Shown here piece after piece: positions 36,539 to 49,516 of a stretch of 64,000 nt of DNA (the stretch's first letter is position 1; each line of letters opens with the position of its first letter). The stretch spans positions 27,912,701-27,976,700 of the forward strand of contig NC_069136.1 of the NCBI RefSeq assembly GCF_026914265.1, in the 5' to 3' direction. Source of the DNA: Mya arenaria. Taxonomy: Eukaryota > Mollusca > Bivalvia > Myida > Myidae. A program made the position numbers and the translations under genes. The notes beneath the pieces are model-generated. The model was not told where the DNA came from, made no database searches, and saw only the letters and a program-made list of their open reading frames with translations.

Positions 36539-38925
36539 CTGTGAGTAAATAAAAAAATTGCTACTGTGTATCTGTTTTGCGAGAACAAAACCTGCTGTCC
36601 TCTTATGTTTACATACAGTTTATATGACGCATATAGCTACTTCATGTTGACGTTTTGAATAGTTGGACGTTGTTTACATTTACTTTCGTACCTATTAATG
36701 TTTAATTATGCAGTTTAAAAACATAAAAACATCATCTAAAATAGTATGTTTATTTAACGAAAACGATATCCTAATAAACACTAAGCATCAGGTCGTTCTT
36801 GTGCTTTAGTCAGCTCGAATAACATGTATCTGAGTAGAAGCTATTTCTTGTCGTTTCAGATTAGCACATTAAAACAACATTCCATTCGAGTTCTATTCGA
36901 TCTGACTCTGGGTTTCAAAAATAAATTTAAGACGATATCGAACAATACATCAAATGAAAGTGAGATTTATTGGTCAGACAATACTTACTGACAATTCACC
37001 AACACCTTTCCGATTTTCATGATAATCGCGAATACCCTGGGATTCTATTAGATTTAAGATTCAGACAAATTATTAAGTGACGTAAATATATAAATGTGTC
37101 TTGCAACATAGTGTTACTGATAGTCGGACTCATAACAAAAGTTTCATCAATATATTTATATTACAGAACAAGAACACTTATTTTCTTTGTTTTCAAAAGG
37201 GCAATACATATTGCAATCAAACGTTTTCTGAAGATAATATTTCGAACGCTTTCGTTTGTCTTACAAATACATACAAATTTTACTCATTTTCTAAATCACT
37301 AGATCCACGTAAAAGAACCATGTTATAATCTTTTCTTGCCGTGTCGGCCAGTTTCAATAAGTAACGGGTGTGAAGATTGCCTTAACCTTGTAAAGGAAGT
37401 GCGATATGTTTTCAGATCTCTGTTATAAGTGTTTGGATTGGCGTGGTTTTATCATATGGTTATTTATTGCCGTTCCAATAACATGGGTCCCCTTATGGTA
37501 GTACTTGGAGGTTACGTATAAGTTCCATTATTATTTGTTTTATTCTTAAGTTTCCTTAAGTTAATGCATACGTTGATAGAATTTACCATTTACGTTTCTA
37601 ACCTTATTCGAGATTGTTTGGATAAGAGTGAGGTTGTTGGGATAAGAGTGCACACGAACAAGTCTACACCCAAAGTAATTTGATTTTAATTTAATGTTAA
37701 AGAACTACAACACATTTTTTTTAGTAAAAACAATGAAACAAGTATACAAACTCGACGTGGTACAGCAATTCATAGGAGTGTCCATTCTTATTATCTTTTT
37801 TGAGTTACATAAAATAATTCTACAATAGTTCTTGATAAAAAGACATGGCTTTTAATCACACGGGTAAATTATGTGTACTGTTTCTTGTCACTGCGCTCTC
37901 CGTAAATACCTTTGGGTCGAAACTTGTTTACACTCAAACAACGGCTGTGCTCTCTACATTCATTACAAACAATTAACTTTATTTTCAGAAATTGAAAAGA
38001 CAGCCGTTACTTCCGATATAAATCATTCATTTTGGACTCAACACAAACGAATGAATATTGCTTGGAAGAACGAAACCATAGCAATGGGGCAAATTTAACA
38101 CATATGGTCCATGAGACTAGGGGTAAATTAATACATATGGTCCGTGTGTTTTAATCCAAAAAAAGTGTAATGTATATGGAAAGTATGAAATATATTTACA
38201 TACGATTATTTGAACGCACATATCATGGGAATGTTTCATTTCAAGCAACAGTATCTCTTGAAATCTGCTGTCAATAATAAGTAAAAATGTTTAAAGAAGT
38301 TGATGAAAATATAAAAATATGAAAAGTAAAAGCTGTTGAAATGCGCTAGATCTATTCTTACTTAATAAACTTTCGCATACTATAATTATATAATAAATGG
38401 ACTGCTTTAGTTGAGTTCCAATTTAGGAATCAAAGCTTAGGTGGAGTACACAAACAATGTATTCAAATGTTTAATTTATAAGCAGGTCAAAATAATATAT
38501 CAACTTAATTTTATCAAAATATATATTGACGAATGTTATGTTTATAATGCTAATGTTTCAAATATAATTAAATGAATTCAAAATTAATATACTGATCTCA
38601 AATTTCCATTAACAAGTTAAAAAGATGGGAAACAAACGTGTGTTCGGTATATTCTCGCTTTCCCTTGAGAATGTTCAATCAGTCGAGATTTGCTAATGTG
38701 ATAATATTGTGTATTGCCAATTTCAATTTACTTGGGGCAATAGTGAACCCAATTAATAGGTCGTGATACTCATTAAAGGAGATGGCAATGTCTTATTATT
38801 TTTATGAGGCATTTATTTTTAGGGTAGTATTTGTATCGTTTTTTTTAGTGTTGAGGAGTTGAGCAATATTCACGAAGGAATATATTTTAATTTTGTGTTG
38901 TTTAGTGTTTTTTAACCTGTTTAAC

Positions 38926-39200
38926 CTGCACTTATTGTATGAAATGCTTATGCTCGATAAAGGGCCACAGGAACTTGAGCAACAGGGAAGTTTTGATGGT
39001 TCTATATTTGATTGGGTGAAAGCTAATGACTGTTGCGCTCTCTGATATGTTTTTCGTGTGAAATATTTCAGCCCCAAATGAGTGGTTTATTGACCGTTAA
39101 GTTAACTTGAGTATGTGATATTGGAAGAAATTTATCTGTGAAGCAAGAATGTGAGCAAAACGAATCAACATTTTTACTGCAAACATGCTTGCCTTGAAAT
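38926..39200. repeat. Truncated B fragment (B2) joined to A2
   Basis: Matches only the last about 270 bp of segments B1 and B3 (phrases atgcttatgctcgataaa and aacagggaagttttgatg), then runs into segment A2. The left edge is an abrupt switch from G1 sequence. Confidence 0.75.
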
Positions 39201-41046
39201 ATCGCAAAATTGGTCATTGTAAGTTCGATATTTTTGGTGAATTAAACAACGGAAATACAGACTGCCGTACATTTTATTACAATGTATCCTTGACTTAGGT
39301 CATGTTGTTCACGAATAAATAAAAATCAGCAAGCAGTACCCTTTTTAATTTTACAAAAAAAATATGGAGTCTCGCCAATGGCTAGAAAAAATGAATAGCT
39401 TAATTGTGGTTCAGATATATTAATATAGTTCAGGTTACATGTGTGAATAAGGTGTTCTATTTTTGTTCGTTTTTGTGCGTGACGTTTAATGCTTTGTATG
39501 CGGTCATTTAAATGAATAGATATATGTTAAGTTTAAACTTCTTTATTTTACAACGATTGCTCAACAAGTTATTGCAACATTATATTAATGACTCTTGTTG
39601 GCACGATGTTACCCGAGAGTGTGGTCTTTTTGTTGTGGGGGGAAGCCAGATTACCCGGAGAAAACCAATTTGTCTGGCTTGGTGCCAATAAACCAAACTC
39701 ACAAACGGATAATGGTTAAAACAAGTGTTCAACTCCCAAATGTATATCTTCATGGTATCATTTAAGAGCATTTCATTCTCGGTGTTAAAACTACAATTAA
39801 TGTCAAAAACAAGTCTCAATTTTGCCGACACTCTTGTTTTTATTGGCCTCTCGGATGAGCGGCGTTAAAGCGTATGCATAAAAGTTGGAAAGGAAACAGT
39901 TGAAATAAATCTACGTACAGTAAGGGTATAGACAGTAATTGTATATGGATACCCTGTGACTCTTCAAATATTTTTACTCCAGACTTTTTAATTAAACCAA
40001 TCACTAAAGAAACTGCGAGCGTTGATAAAGTAAATGAACTAAATATGTAAATTGTCCTTTTTTGGCGAGTTACTCCAAACTCACAACCCTAACTTCGCTT
40101 GCAAGATTTGAGTGTCGATATTTATGTACACCGAGAACGAAGGTTCTAAATTATTAACATCGTCTAAATCAATCATTTTTAAACTTCCATTCAACATCAG
40201 AAAATGATCTTCTTTATTAAACTTGCCACTAAATTTATTATCTAGTGTATGATTGTTCTAAATCGTAAAATTTCCAATAGCAACAAGAGATATATTCAAG
40301 AGTTTGGAAAAGTGATCATGTAAAATTTTAAATTTCTCTTAACGAATAAATCGAAGTATAATGATATGAGTCTCCGTTTAAAAGGGAATCTATTGACAGC
40401 AATGGCAAATGCACGACTGGTCCTACCCTTATAACCGACACCCAGTATGCATTTGTTTTTAAACTAACTGTGCCATATTCAACTACAAAATAAATCATAA
40501 TACATTGGACGAGTGAACAAAACAATTTTGAATGAAATTATATATGAACTCTACCAGTAACGATATTTCAATACTAACGCTTGCAAGACTATAAGGGAGA
40601 AAACATCAGACAAGTGCAATAGAAAATTGCATTGTTGCATATTGGTCATCAAAACAACAATGGAAATTTTAGGATCAATACAGAAGCCTAGATTTAACAA
40701 CGATCCTATTCAATAAAATCATTTTTATCAAAAAAGACACATAGCGCGTAACAAGACAAGACACATTTCACGGTTGTCCAACCGTCATCATTGGTAAACA
40801 TTGTGGTAACCGCACAGTCAGTGAAAACAAGTAGTTTTTATTGGGTGTTTAAACTATTCAAACGTTTTTTTAAGATAGAAAACACTTTGCTTAAGAATGG
40901 TAATCTAATAAAAACTGTAAACTCGCATGGACTGTATGCAGTGACTTCTACGCATTGTTCTGTTTCGACATACTGAAATTAAGTGTTAAACTTCAGAGAA
41001 TAAATAAATAACAACAAAAATTATAAAAATATCTAGGTTTATTTAT

Positions 41047-41290
41047 TAAAAAGCTCCAATAGCACTTATATGCATTATAAAAATATAGGTCTTGAATATA
41101 TAATGGCTCGAATAGCACTAATACACATAATCAAGCTTTAGACATACAAAACATAATGGCTCCAGTAGTACTTACACACATTATCAAACTATAGGTTTAC
41201 AATATATATTGGCTCTAATAGCATACATACACATTATCAAAATATAGGTACAGAATATATAAAGGCTCTAATACATCACAAAAACAAAGC
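41047..41290. repeat. 53-bp minisatellite, A2 copy (about 4.5 units)
   Basis: Same array as in A1, between the copy 2 stop codon and its poly(A) signal at 41038-41043 on the minus strand. Confidence 0.8.
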
Positions 41291-41437
41291 AAAATTGATA
41301 AAAACACACACCTAAAGCCATGCATCAACAACAGGTACAAATACACACTCCCGAACTACGATTCCATTCGCAACATACAATTCGCAATATAAAATACTAC
41401 TAATAATGTCCAAAGACCTTTTAAAACAGACCATTGT

Positions 41438-43961
41438 TTAAATATCCGAAAAATTAAAACTGTATTTCAGGATTTCTTTCCGATATAGATCGACATGACT
41501 GAGGAGTTTGCTTAGCGCTTCTACATCATCACTGGCATCGTGCTCATTATACTTAGTTCCAAGCAAGGACAGCACAAGGTCAGCTAGCTTATGCGACTGT
41601 CCCGGATACATCTTTCGGAAAATTGGAAGGGAATCTACCAATGTACAAACACATTTATAGAGTCTGTCCTTCATACCGATACTCTCGATGGCGGATTTCA
41701 CAACACGAAAATCAAATCCTCGACCGTAATGGGCTACCAAAGACACATTAGGAAACTGTTCCAACCATTCACATAGTTCACCAATGGCTACTCTGATACC
41801 GACTGCTTCCACCTTTTTACCTTTTACTAACATTGTATTGGCATTTGTCATAACAATGCCAGTTATTCTCTCGGCATCATTTGTTAAACGCTTTTTCGGT
41901 TTTACATACTTGCAAAACCTTGAACCGCTCAATTTTTCCATGGCCGCTATTTGTGTTATGTGTGGCATATTGTCTCCATTTTCAACTGAAACGAGATAGT
42001 TTGGGATATTATTTCAGACAAACCGAAGCATTTATATAAGAAAATGAACAGTTTTGAGCAAAGACACAAAAGCAAACTGTTCCAATCACGACCTCATTTA
42101 ACCAATGGTTACTCTTATCCCAGCTGTGTCCATTCCTTTATTCCATACCCATTCAAACCAAGAGTCCAATTGATGCCTTCGGGTCAACTCTGGTGAAAAC
42201 AAAACATTCAAGATGCCGTTTAAGCTGGCCGAAACTGGTTTCAAATGTAAAATAGCACGTAAGATATATGTATCTCTCATGACTTTATCATATCAACTTC
42301 TCCATTTGCTTTGATTATTTGTCAAAAATATCTTTATGGTATTGTTTTGAATATAAAATATTTCGTTAACATTTACGCAGCGTTTTGACAAGATCAACAG
42401 CAAACTGGCGTCTTAGACGACCGCTAAAATGTACCATAACTCGTGATTTCTTTCAAAACTGTAATGACTTTGAAATTGGTTCAGAAACCTCCTTTGTGCT
42501 TTTGCTTATATTGTACAAGAACATATTTTGATTTTTCGACCGTTTCAAAATCAAATGGCGTGAAAGATGTTCCCCCAACTAAAACTGAATAATGTTTAAG
42601 ATTTCTAACTGATTGAAAGCATTTAATGATTCAGAAAGGATAAATGGAAAGATAAAAGCCACAAATGCGCAAAAGATGGTGTCTATATATTTTTTGTTGT
42701 ATTGTGGACATCACTACTTTCATGTAAATTGTTACTCCTGTTCGTACAGGAAATTGAAATTGCCATTGAAATAATGGCATTCCCCACAAAATTGAATATG
42801 AAATATACACCACAACTAAGTAAAATAGCAAAAAATACAGACAATTGGTTCCTCGTATATTGATCACTTAAGTATGGTTATCGCTGTCCCAATTTTGCCT
42901 CAATCGGCCCCGTTTTTAGTAAAAAATACAGACAATTGGTTCCTCGTATATTGATCATTTAAGTATGGTTATCGCTGTCCCAATTTTGCCTCAATCGGCC
43001 CCGTTTTTAGTATTTATAAAAATATTTTGTTAGTTTAAATCATATCAGTGGTCTAAAAGAACACTGCAAGATTCCACCCGATGCTGTCACGTAAGTGCTC
43101 AGGACTTGAAGCTTTTCACTAATATATTTTAAATACAGGACCAGTAGAGGACGGATCGTTACCACATACTTGTTAAATACAAACAATATCACTATATTAA
43201 CTTCTGACAAAAGTAGCATGGTCAATGCGAACATTTTAAAGAAATTCATTTCTGGCAGTTTTATGATGGACGCTACTTTGGAAGTTGTGTTGTCCATAAT
43301 ACTGTTTCAATACTTTAAATGCAATTGTGTTTTTAATACAATATTATAAGACAAATTCTGGCAAAGCATCTACGCATATGGAAACGTTCATACTAAAATA
43401 AATATTTGTGTACCTTTGTCTCCCATCTTGGACGACATTTTCAATATTAATTATCTGTTATTTATTTTTTGGTATTAGATAACACATTTTCTTCCGTTTA
43501 AAACTAACAATTTTAGCCGACTAAATGTCAAGGCTCATACACATAGTTCGCGAATACTGAAAATTTGTACCAAGTAGCGGACATCTTTTACCAAAGTTCT
43601 TGTATGGAAGGCTACCAAAATATGGAAACACATTTTCTATATACCGTCATGCATGGTTTGCCTAAAAACGATCTAACAAAATATACACGTAATACTGACT
43701 CAATCCTGTAGTTTCTAAATCGAAGGTTAGGATAGTTGGATTATCATCCCCTGGCCGTGTCCGTTTTCGGTGCATCTTTTTCCTTCGCTTTGGCTGGACT
43801 TCTTCGCAAGTGTCGTCCGTTTTAGGTTTTTCCTTTTCCTCTGTTTTAGTTGGACTATCACTCCCTAACCGCTTTCGTTTTTGGTCTGTCCTTTTCCTCT
43901 GTTTTGGTTGGGCTATCCCCTTAGCCTTGTCTGTATTACTACAATTATCAACCAAATACAT
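41438..43961 (-). CDS. DEDDh exonuclease, copy 2 (two exons)
   Basis: Exon 1 is 43700-43961 and exon 2 is 41438-41985, with a 1,714-bp intron. Splice sites, phase and total length (269 codons) match copies 1 and 3. All five DEDDh positions survive (D81, E83, D179, H236, D241). However, the ExoII motif reads 'AHYGRGFDF' where copies 1 and 3 have 'AHNGRWFDF', so the usually conserved Asn next to the His is Tyr and a Trp is Gly. This may impair activity. Exon 2 differs from copy 1 at about 27 of 176 residues. Residues 94-173 are identical to copy 3, pointing to gene conversion. It may be expressed, divergent in function, or beginning to decay. Confidence 0.7.
42830..43011. repeat. 91-bp tandem duplication in the copy 2 intron
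   Basis: Two adjacent, almost identical 91-bp units beginning aaaaaatacagacaattgg and ending ccccgtttttagt. A1 and A3 have one unit each. This is a recent, copy-specific slippage or unequal exchange. Confidence 0.9.
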
Positions 43962-44242
43962 CAGTCATCATATTGTATTGAATGGTTGTCGGTGGTGAAC
44001 CCATGGCCGCCAGAGATCATACAAATGCCTCTGATAACAGGGAAATACTCAGCCAACAGCTCATTGTGTCTATGAAAACAAGTACAGAAAACAAGAAAAC
44101 AAAAGGAGTATTGCTGCCTAGGCGCGTGTGGCCTCTACATATGAACATATACAAAACTGATCTTGTTTAAAGAAGAAAAAAACTTTGTGTTTGATATCAA
44201 ACTATAAAGAAGTACTTACGGTTTTCTTAATATAAACATAAA

Positions 44243-44497
44243 TCAAGTAACAAAGTTACAGTCAAACTCAGAATAATCCGGTCGGAAATAAAGTCGGGAA
44301 TTCCCAATTTTAAACTTTTGCTTATAGCACGCAGCTCTCTGTACATATTCCGCATTGCTATTGTACGCAAACCACTGAATGTCTTGTTGATGCATACGTA
44401 TCAATCTCTTGAACGAGTAGTTTTCTTTTCTAAATATATTATCAAAACTAATGTAGGAACCTTTTAAGCCAGAAGATCTGGGCCTGAGATAAAACAA
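44243..44497 (-). other. Conserved open frame upstream of exon 1 (A2)
   Basis: Copy of the frame at 28876-29106, here 84 codons because the stop region is shifted. It has the same acceptor-like start and the same doubt about coding status. Confidence 0.25.
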
Positions 44498-44656
44498 CTA
44501 TTACTGGTATGTTTCTAAAATCAAGGTTTCATATCCAATGGGTTTAAAATTGTCAAAGGAACAAAGCAAGGGGGAAATACTTTTCTCAATGCTACCATCT
44601 CTGTATACACTAAGTCCAAAGCATGCCCAACTAATGATGGTGCTAACGATGATGAT

Positions 44657-46811
44657 TTGTAACAGTTATTTACAATCCAAAGCGTTTATTTTTATTAACC
44701 AATTGTTTAAAATGTTAATTTCAATTTCAGAATATGAATAATTGTCATTTGTTTGTCGCCATATCTAACAATTACTCCTCAAATCTCAACTTAACATATG
44801 TTTACGTAGTATAATGTAAACATCATGATAGTCAAACAGATAATCCGATATGATCATGTAAACATACACGTATATATACTGTATGGGTCACTTGATGAAG
44901 TGGAGTGTTAGCGAGGAGTGTGAATACGAACAGATCACTTGAGTGTCACTCCCATTATTCCACTCAAGTGGTCACTTGAGTGTCCCTTACGGGAATGTGG
45001 TTGGAGTGTGAGTGAGAGTGGATGTTCTGAATTCGGCCTTAAGTACCGTTAGGGAAGTATAGCGTCTAAAACAACCTTGCTATTTTGAACTCGCATTTAC
45101 AAGAACCATATCACGAAAATACGTGACAAAGTAGAATATACATGAACAACAAAATGGTAAACTACTCTTCCAAAACAACTGATTAAACCGAATGGATTTT
45201 CTTTTGTCCAAGAAGTTCTTATTTTTCATAGAATAATTCAAGTTAAAGCATAATGAAATTGACAGAGTTGAAAAGTTGAAAATCTAGAAGAGTTCTACTA
45301 ATATTCCAAACCTCCAATTCAGAACATTATCAGAACGTTTGCAGAACTGAAGTACAATTGCACGTCTAAGGTCAAGATCACAATGGTTTTGTAAATACGA
45401 ATACAGAATATGTATTGCAATCATCATTTTCAGATGATAAATGAAAAAAACCCATACTTTCCGGGTCAGTGTTCTTAACATTGTAACGTCTGTGGAAACT
45501 ATGAAATTGTTTATCTCACCGAGCCGGGCAAATGGGTTATCTATATGTGGTCCTGTTTCCCACATAGCACAAGACCACCCACTCCCGTAAAACCGTGCCA
45601 ATGGCAGTGATTATATAATCTTGTAATAACTTGCTTAACAGTTCTGTAAAATAAAGAAGTTTAGACAATAAAAAAATACATTTGCTCTTATTTGGGATAA
45701 GAGGCGGAAGTATACGATACAGTTACGATTATGATTTGCTGCGAACAATAAATAAAAATATGCATTTAGGTCCACGTATAAACGAACATACACATACAAA
45801 ATTGTTCAAATGCACCTTACAAGTGCTGGTGTATTCGTCATAACTGTATTTCCACATAACATTATTTAAATTAAAGTTTCTCGTTTCCTTGTTAACCTTA
45901 ATTTGGATGAAGTAGGAAAACTGTCAAAGACATCATGAATCGATTTTACTTTACGAAATTAAAAGTTGATGATGTAACAAATTCTTTTCTTAAGAGCCAC
46001 TGACACGCGAACGAAGCTTATTTGATTAATCCGGATGTAATACGATAGTGCCTTGATAATAAACACGGTTCCGGAAACTCGCGGCTTGGCCAAAAAGCTT
46101 TCAATAGATGGAGCCTTTAATATGAAATTACAGATGGTTAATTTGACATAGCTGATTTGTTTGCTTGTTAGCTATCCTCTCACCTTAAAGGGTCCATAGA
46201 TATGCAGGACCCCAAGTTTGAAGTACATAGACATTACAACGTATGCATGTGTATGGCGTTTTGTGGGAACCTTGAAAGCTGAAAGCACATTAGATACGAT
46301 ATACAAGTAATACGAAACAAGAATGTGTTCATGACGGCATTTAAAGAATGAATTGCGTGATTGATGTCGTTATCGGGGTATAAACAGTTTGGCTGGTTAA
46401 AGAGTGTCGAGTTTGAATGACACATTTATTTATAATTTGTTAAATGAATTGTTGTCCTAGTTGAGTAAACTAATTGATACTTGTTGTCAATTAGTCCGGT
46501 TGAATTCCAAAGAAATCCATTCAATTCAACACTTATTGTATAAAATGCTTATGCTCGATAAATGGTCTCAGGCACTTGAGAAACAGGGAAGTTTTGATGA
46601 GTCTATATTTGATTTGGTGAAAGCTAATGACGGTTGCGTTTTCAGATATGTGTTTCGTGTGATATATTTCAGACCAAATGGAGTGTTTTATTGACCATTA
46701 AGTTAGATTGAGTATGTGATATTGGAAGAGTTTTATCTGTGAAGCAAGAATGTGAGCAAAACGATTCAACATTTATACTACAAACATGTTTTGCCTTGAA
46801 ATATGGCAGAA
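44657..46811. repeat. Segmental duplication B3
   Basis: Near-identical to B1 from the breakpoint to the LINE insertion. The patch 46230-46430 differs from B1 and contains one arm of hairpin element 3 (aatgaattgcgtgattgatg). It carries copies of the exon-like frame (45458-45601) and the short plus-strand frame (46461-46694). Confidence 0.85.
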
Positions 46812-48993
46812 GCACTACAATAAGGAAGCTTTTCAGCAAAGCCTGATTGGTACTGACTGGAGTCATGTGCTATTATGTGATGATGTAAATATTGCCTGGT
46901 CATATTTTAAATCTACTTTTTTGTCCGTTTTAAATTCCATTGCATCAGTCAAGCAGGTCCGCATTAAGCAGAGAACAGAGGCTTGGATTGATAATGAGGT
47001 TCTTCAGAGTATTAAGGCTAGAGATAAGGTTTTTCAGAAATATAAGAGAAGTAAAACTGAGGAAGATTAATGTATGTTTAGAAAATTAAGAAACTATGCC
47101 CAAACATGTATTACAAATGCAAAAAAGAATTATTTTAAGAAGACACTTGAATGTAATAAAAATGATTCAAAGTCTATATGGAAGAGCCTTAAACAGCTTG
47201 GTTTGCCTTCCAAGAAGAGCCAGTCCTCTTCCAGCATTGGTTTGAATGTTAATGGTGAAATTTGTTTTGATAAATCCAAGGTAGCTGAAGCTTTTAATGT
47301 CTTTTACACAACTGTTGCTGCAAACCTTGTTGATAAACTGCCAAAGTGTGTAAACAGATTTGGCAGAAATTTTGTTTTTCAATATTATTCGTCCAAAGGT
47401 GTAAAACCAAACAGTTTTGGTACTTCAATAGTTACAGAAAGTAAAGTATCGAAATTCTTGGACAGCCTTAGCTCCAACAAGGCAGCTGGTCTTGATGGTA
47501 TTCCCTCGAAGTTTGTTAAGGACTCATCAAACATTATAGCAAACCCCCTTGCACATATAATTAACCTATCCATCATTCAAGGAGTCGTACCAGATGACCT
47601 TAAGTCTGCACGTGTTGTTCCTTTGTTTAAGAAAAACGACAAAACTGAAGTTGGAAATTATCGTCCAGTCTCCATTTTAAACATCATATCTAAGGTCTTA
47701 GAAAAGGTTATCTATGACCAAGTTGAGGAATATTTGACAAACAATGAACTTCTGTATAGTTTACAGTCCGGTTTTAGACGCAAGTATTCTACTGAGACAT
47801 GCCTCATTCATTTGACCGATTACCTACGTTTTAATATGGATAAAGGAAATCTTGTTGGCATGGTGCTCATAGACTTACAGAAAGCGTTTGGTACGGTCAA
47901 CCATGATATTCTTCTAATGAAACTTAAAGCCATTGGTCTGAACGAGTCAACAACACGATAGTTTTCCTCATACCTGTCCGACCGTCACCAACTTGTTTCA
48001 GTCTCTGGTACTTTATCCTCTCAATCAAAGGTCACATGTGGTGTCCCACAAGGATCAATATTAGGTCCACTTTTATTTTTAATTTACGTGAATGATATGC
48101 CAGCTGTTGTCAGAAATAAGCTGCTCCTATACGCCGATGATTCCGCAATTTTAGTGTCAGGCAAAAGTACAGAAGATTTAGAGTCTAGCCTTTCTGAAGA
48201 ATTAGAACTTGTTAGTGAGTGGCTTATCTGTAATAAGCTATCTCTGCATTTGGGTAAAACAGAAACTATTTTATTCGGGTCAAAACAGAGGCTTAAATCT
48301 AAAGGCAATCTAAACGTGACTTGCAAAGGTTTGCCAATTGAATGTAAAACTTCAGTAAAATATTTAGGCGCAACCATTGATAATTGCTTGTCTTTTGAGG
48401 ACATGGCTAGGTCGGTCATGAAAAAGGCAAATACAAGGTTAAAATTCTTATTTAGGAAGCGTGAGTACCTTACCCAGCACACAAAAAGGTTACTCATGTC
48501 CCTTATTCAGTGCCATCTAGACTTTGCCTCTACCATCTGGTTTTATTCTGTTAACCAAGACTTGCGTAATAAGCTTCAGGTCACACAAAACAAACTAATG
48601 AGATTTGTTTTAAATTTAGAATCTAGGTCCCACATTGGAAAATCTCAGTTTAATTGTCTTAACTGGTTACCTGTGGACAAAAGGGTTGATTTTATAACTC
48701 TTTGTCACGTTTTTAAGATTCATTCCAAATTGGCCCCTTCATATCTAAGTGAACATTTTAACCCCGTTAGTGTGGCACACAATTATAAAACTAGATTCAG
48801 AATGTCCGCTACATCTCAGGGCACTGATTTTATGGATAGTAGGCGTTTTTCATATCCAAAGGTCAATAGTTTTGGTAAGAAATCCTTTGCTTACCGAGGA
48901 TGCTCACTATGGAATGATCTCCCTAAGGAAATAAGGTTCAGCAAGTCTTTGAAGTCTTTTAAATCTTCCCTTAAAACATATTTGTTGGACTAG
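46812..48993 (+). pseudogene. LINE ORF2 remnant: reverse transcriptase and C-terminal domain
   Basis: One reading frame runs through three open pieces, interrupted by TAA at 47068-47070 and TAG at 47959-47961, with no frameshift. The first piece is the post-endonuclease linker. The second has RT motifs 'NKAAGLDGIPSKFVKD', 'NYRPVSIL', 'LQSGFRRKYSTETC' and motif A 'VLIDLQKAFGTVNHD'. The third, entered through 'GVPQGSILGPLLFL' just before it, has catalytic 'LLYADDSAIL' (YADD at 48130-48141) and the C-terminal 'LWNDLPKEIRFSKSLKSFK' found in CR1/L2-group elements. The motif A aspartate and YADD are intact, but KAFD is KAFG. With stops and no endonuclease it is non-autonomous and dead, though young by its single-frame state. 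Confidence 0.92.
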
Positions 48994-49486
48994 GGCTGTT
49001 CATATATCATGTATTTTATATTGTAATAGATAGGTTCATGTCCAAGGTAATCTTACATTTTTAATTTAGCATACCTATTATTCATGGATATTTATGTCTT
49101 GTTTTATTGTCCATTGTTGAATACATTCTGTTAATCTAGTATTTGAACAGCACTTCAATTGTGATACACTGTGATATTTCTTATTTTACCTAACATATTA
49201 TTATTTATATTTAAATATGCAATACAATTAATACATAATCAGTCTTCTACTGTGATATTTTTTTTTTTTAATTATAATTTCTTAATAGCATGTCTTCCTA
49301 TGTCAACTAGTTTGTTATATAAGGACCACAATGGAAATAAGGGATTATCAATCCCTTTTTTGTGTTATCCTTAGATATATAATGTAGTTAACATGGATAT
49401 ATTTTATTCCTGATATTATTTATCATGTGTTTAATTCCATGCTATGTACATTTTATGCTGAAATAAATCTATCTATCTATCTATCT
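46812..49486 (+). mobile_element. 5'-truncated CR1/L2-group LINE
   Basis: The element interrupts sequence that is continuous in B1/A1 (atatggcagaattggtcattg). It is flanked by agaa at 46808-46811 and 49487-49490, a minimal target duplication. It starts inside the ORF2 linker after the endonuclease domain, which is missing, and ends in an aaataaatctatctatct microsatellite tail typical of CR1/L2-type LINEs. The single-frame coding remnant is described separately. The post-stop region 48994-49462 is AT-rich 3' UTR. Insertion followed formation of the B-A junction. Confidence 0.88.
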
Positions 49487-49516
49487 AGAATTGGTCATTG
49501 TAAATTTGTGTTGAAA

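Larger units (their letters stand above)
29360..38925. repeat. Segment G1, paralogous to G2 (55935-64000)
   Basis: Matches G2 in order from 29756/56342 and 30333/56920 through 31340/58000, 31800/58550, 32220/62830 and 33100/63560 up to the window end. G2 has 3.4 kb more between 58680 and 62140. Small frames such as 29756-29974 are nearly identical in both copies but show no domain. The blocks described separately (shared MITE, R1, R3 and exon-like frames) lie here. Positions 36600-38925 contain AT-rich sequence with no gene that I can support. Confidence 0.75.
39200..44657. repeat. Segmental duplication A2 (holds exonuclease copy 2)
   Basis: The shortest intact A copy, lacking the MITE, the doubled SINE-like block and most of the extra intron of A1. 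It carries a private 91-bp tandem duplication at 42830-43011. It ends inside the shrunken (GAT)n tract at 44657, where sequence switches to B3. Confidence 0.87.

Noticed and set aside
43040..43297. Small membrane-like frame in the copy 2 intron (also 54294-54539)
   Set aside because: Broken by stops in copy 1, and most differences between copies 2 and 3 change the amino acid, so no coding constraint is seen.
47167..47576. Minus-strand frames over the LINE (also 48084-48497)
   Set aside because: Shadows of the reverse-transcriptase frame.
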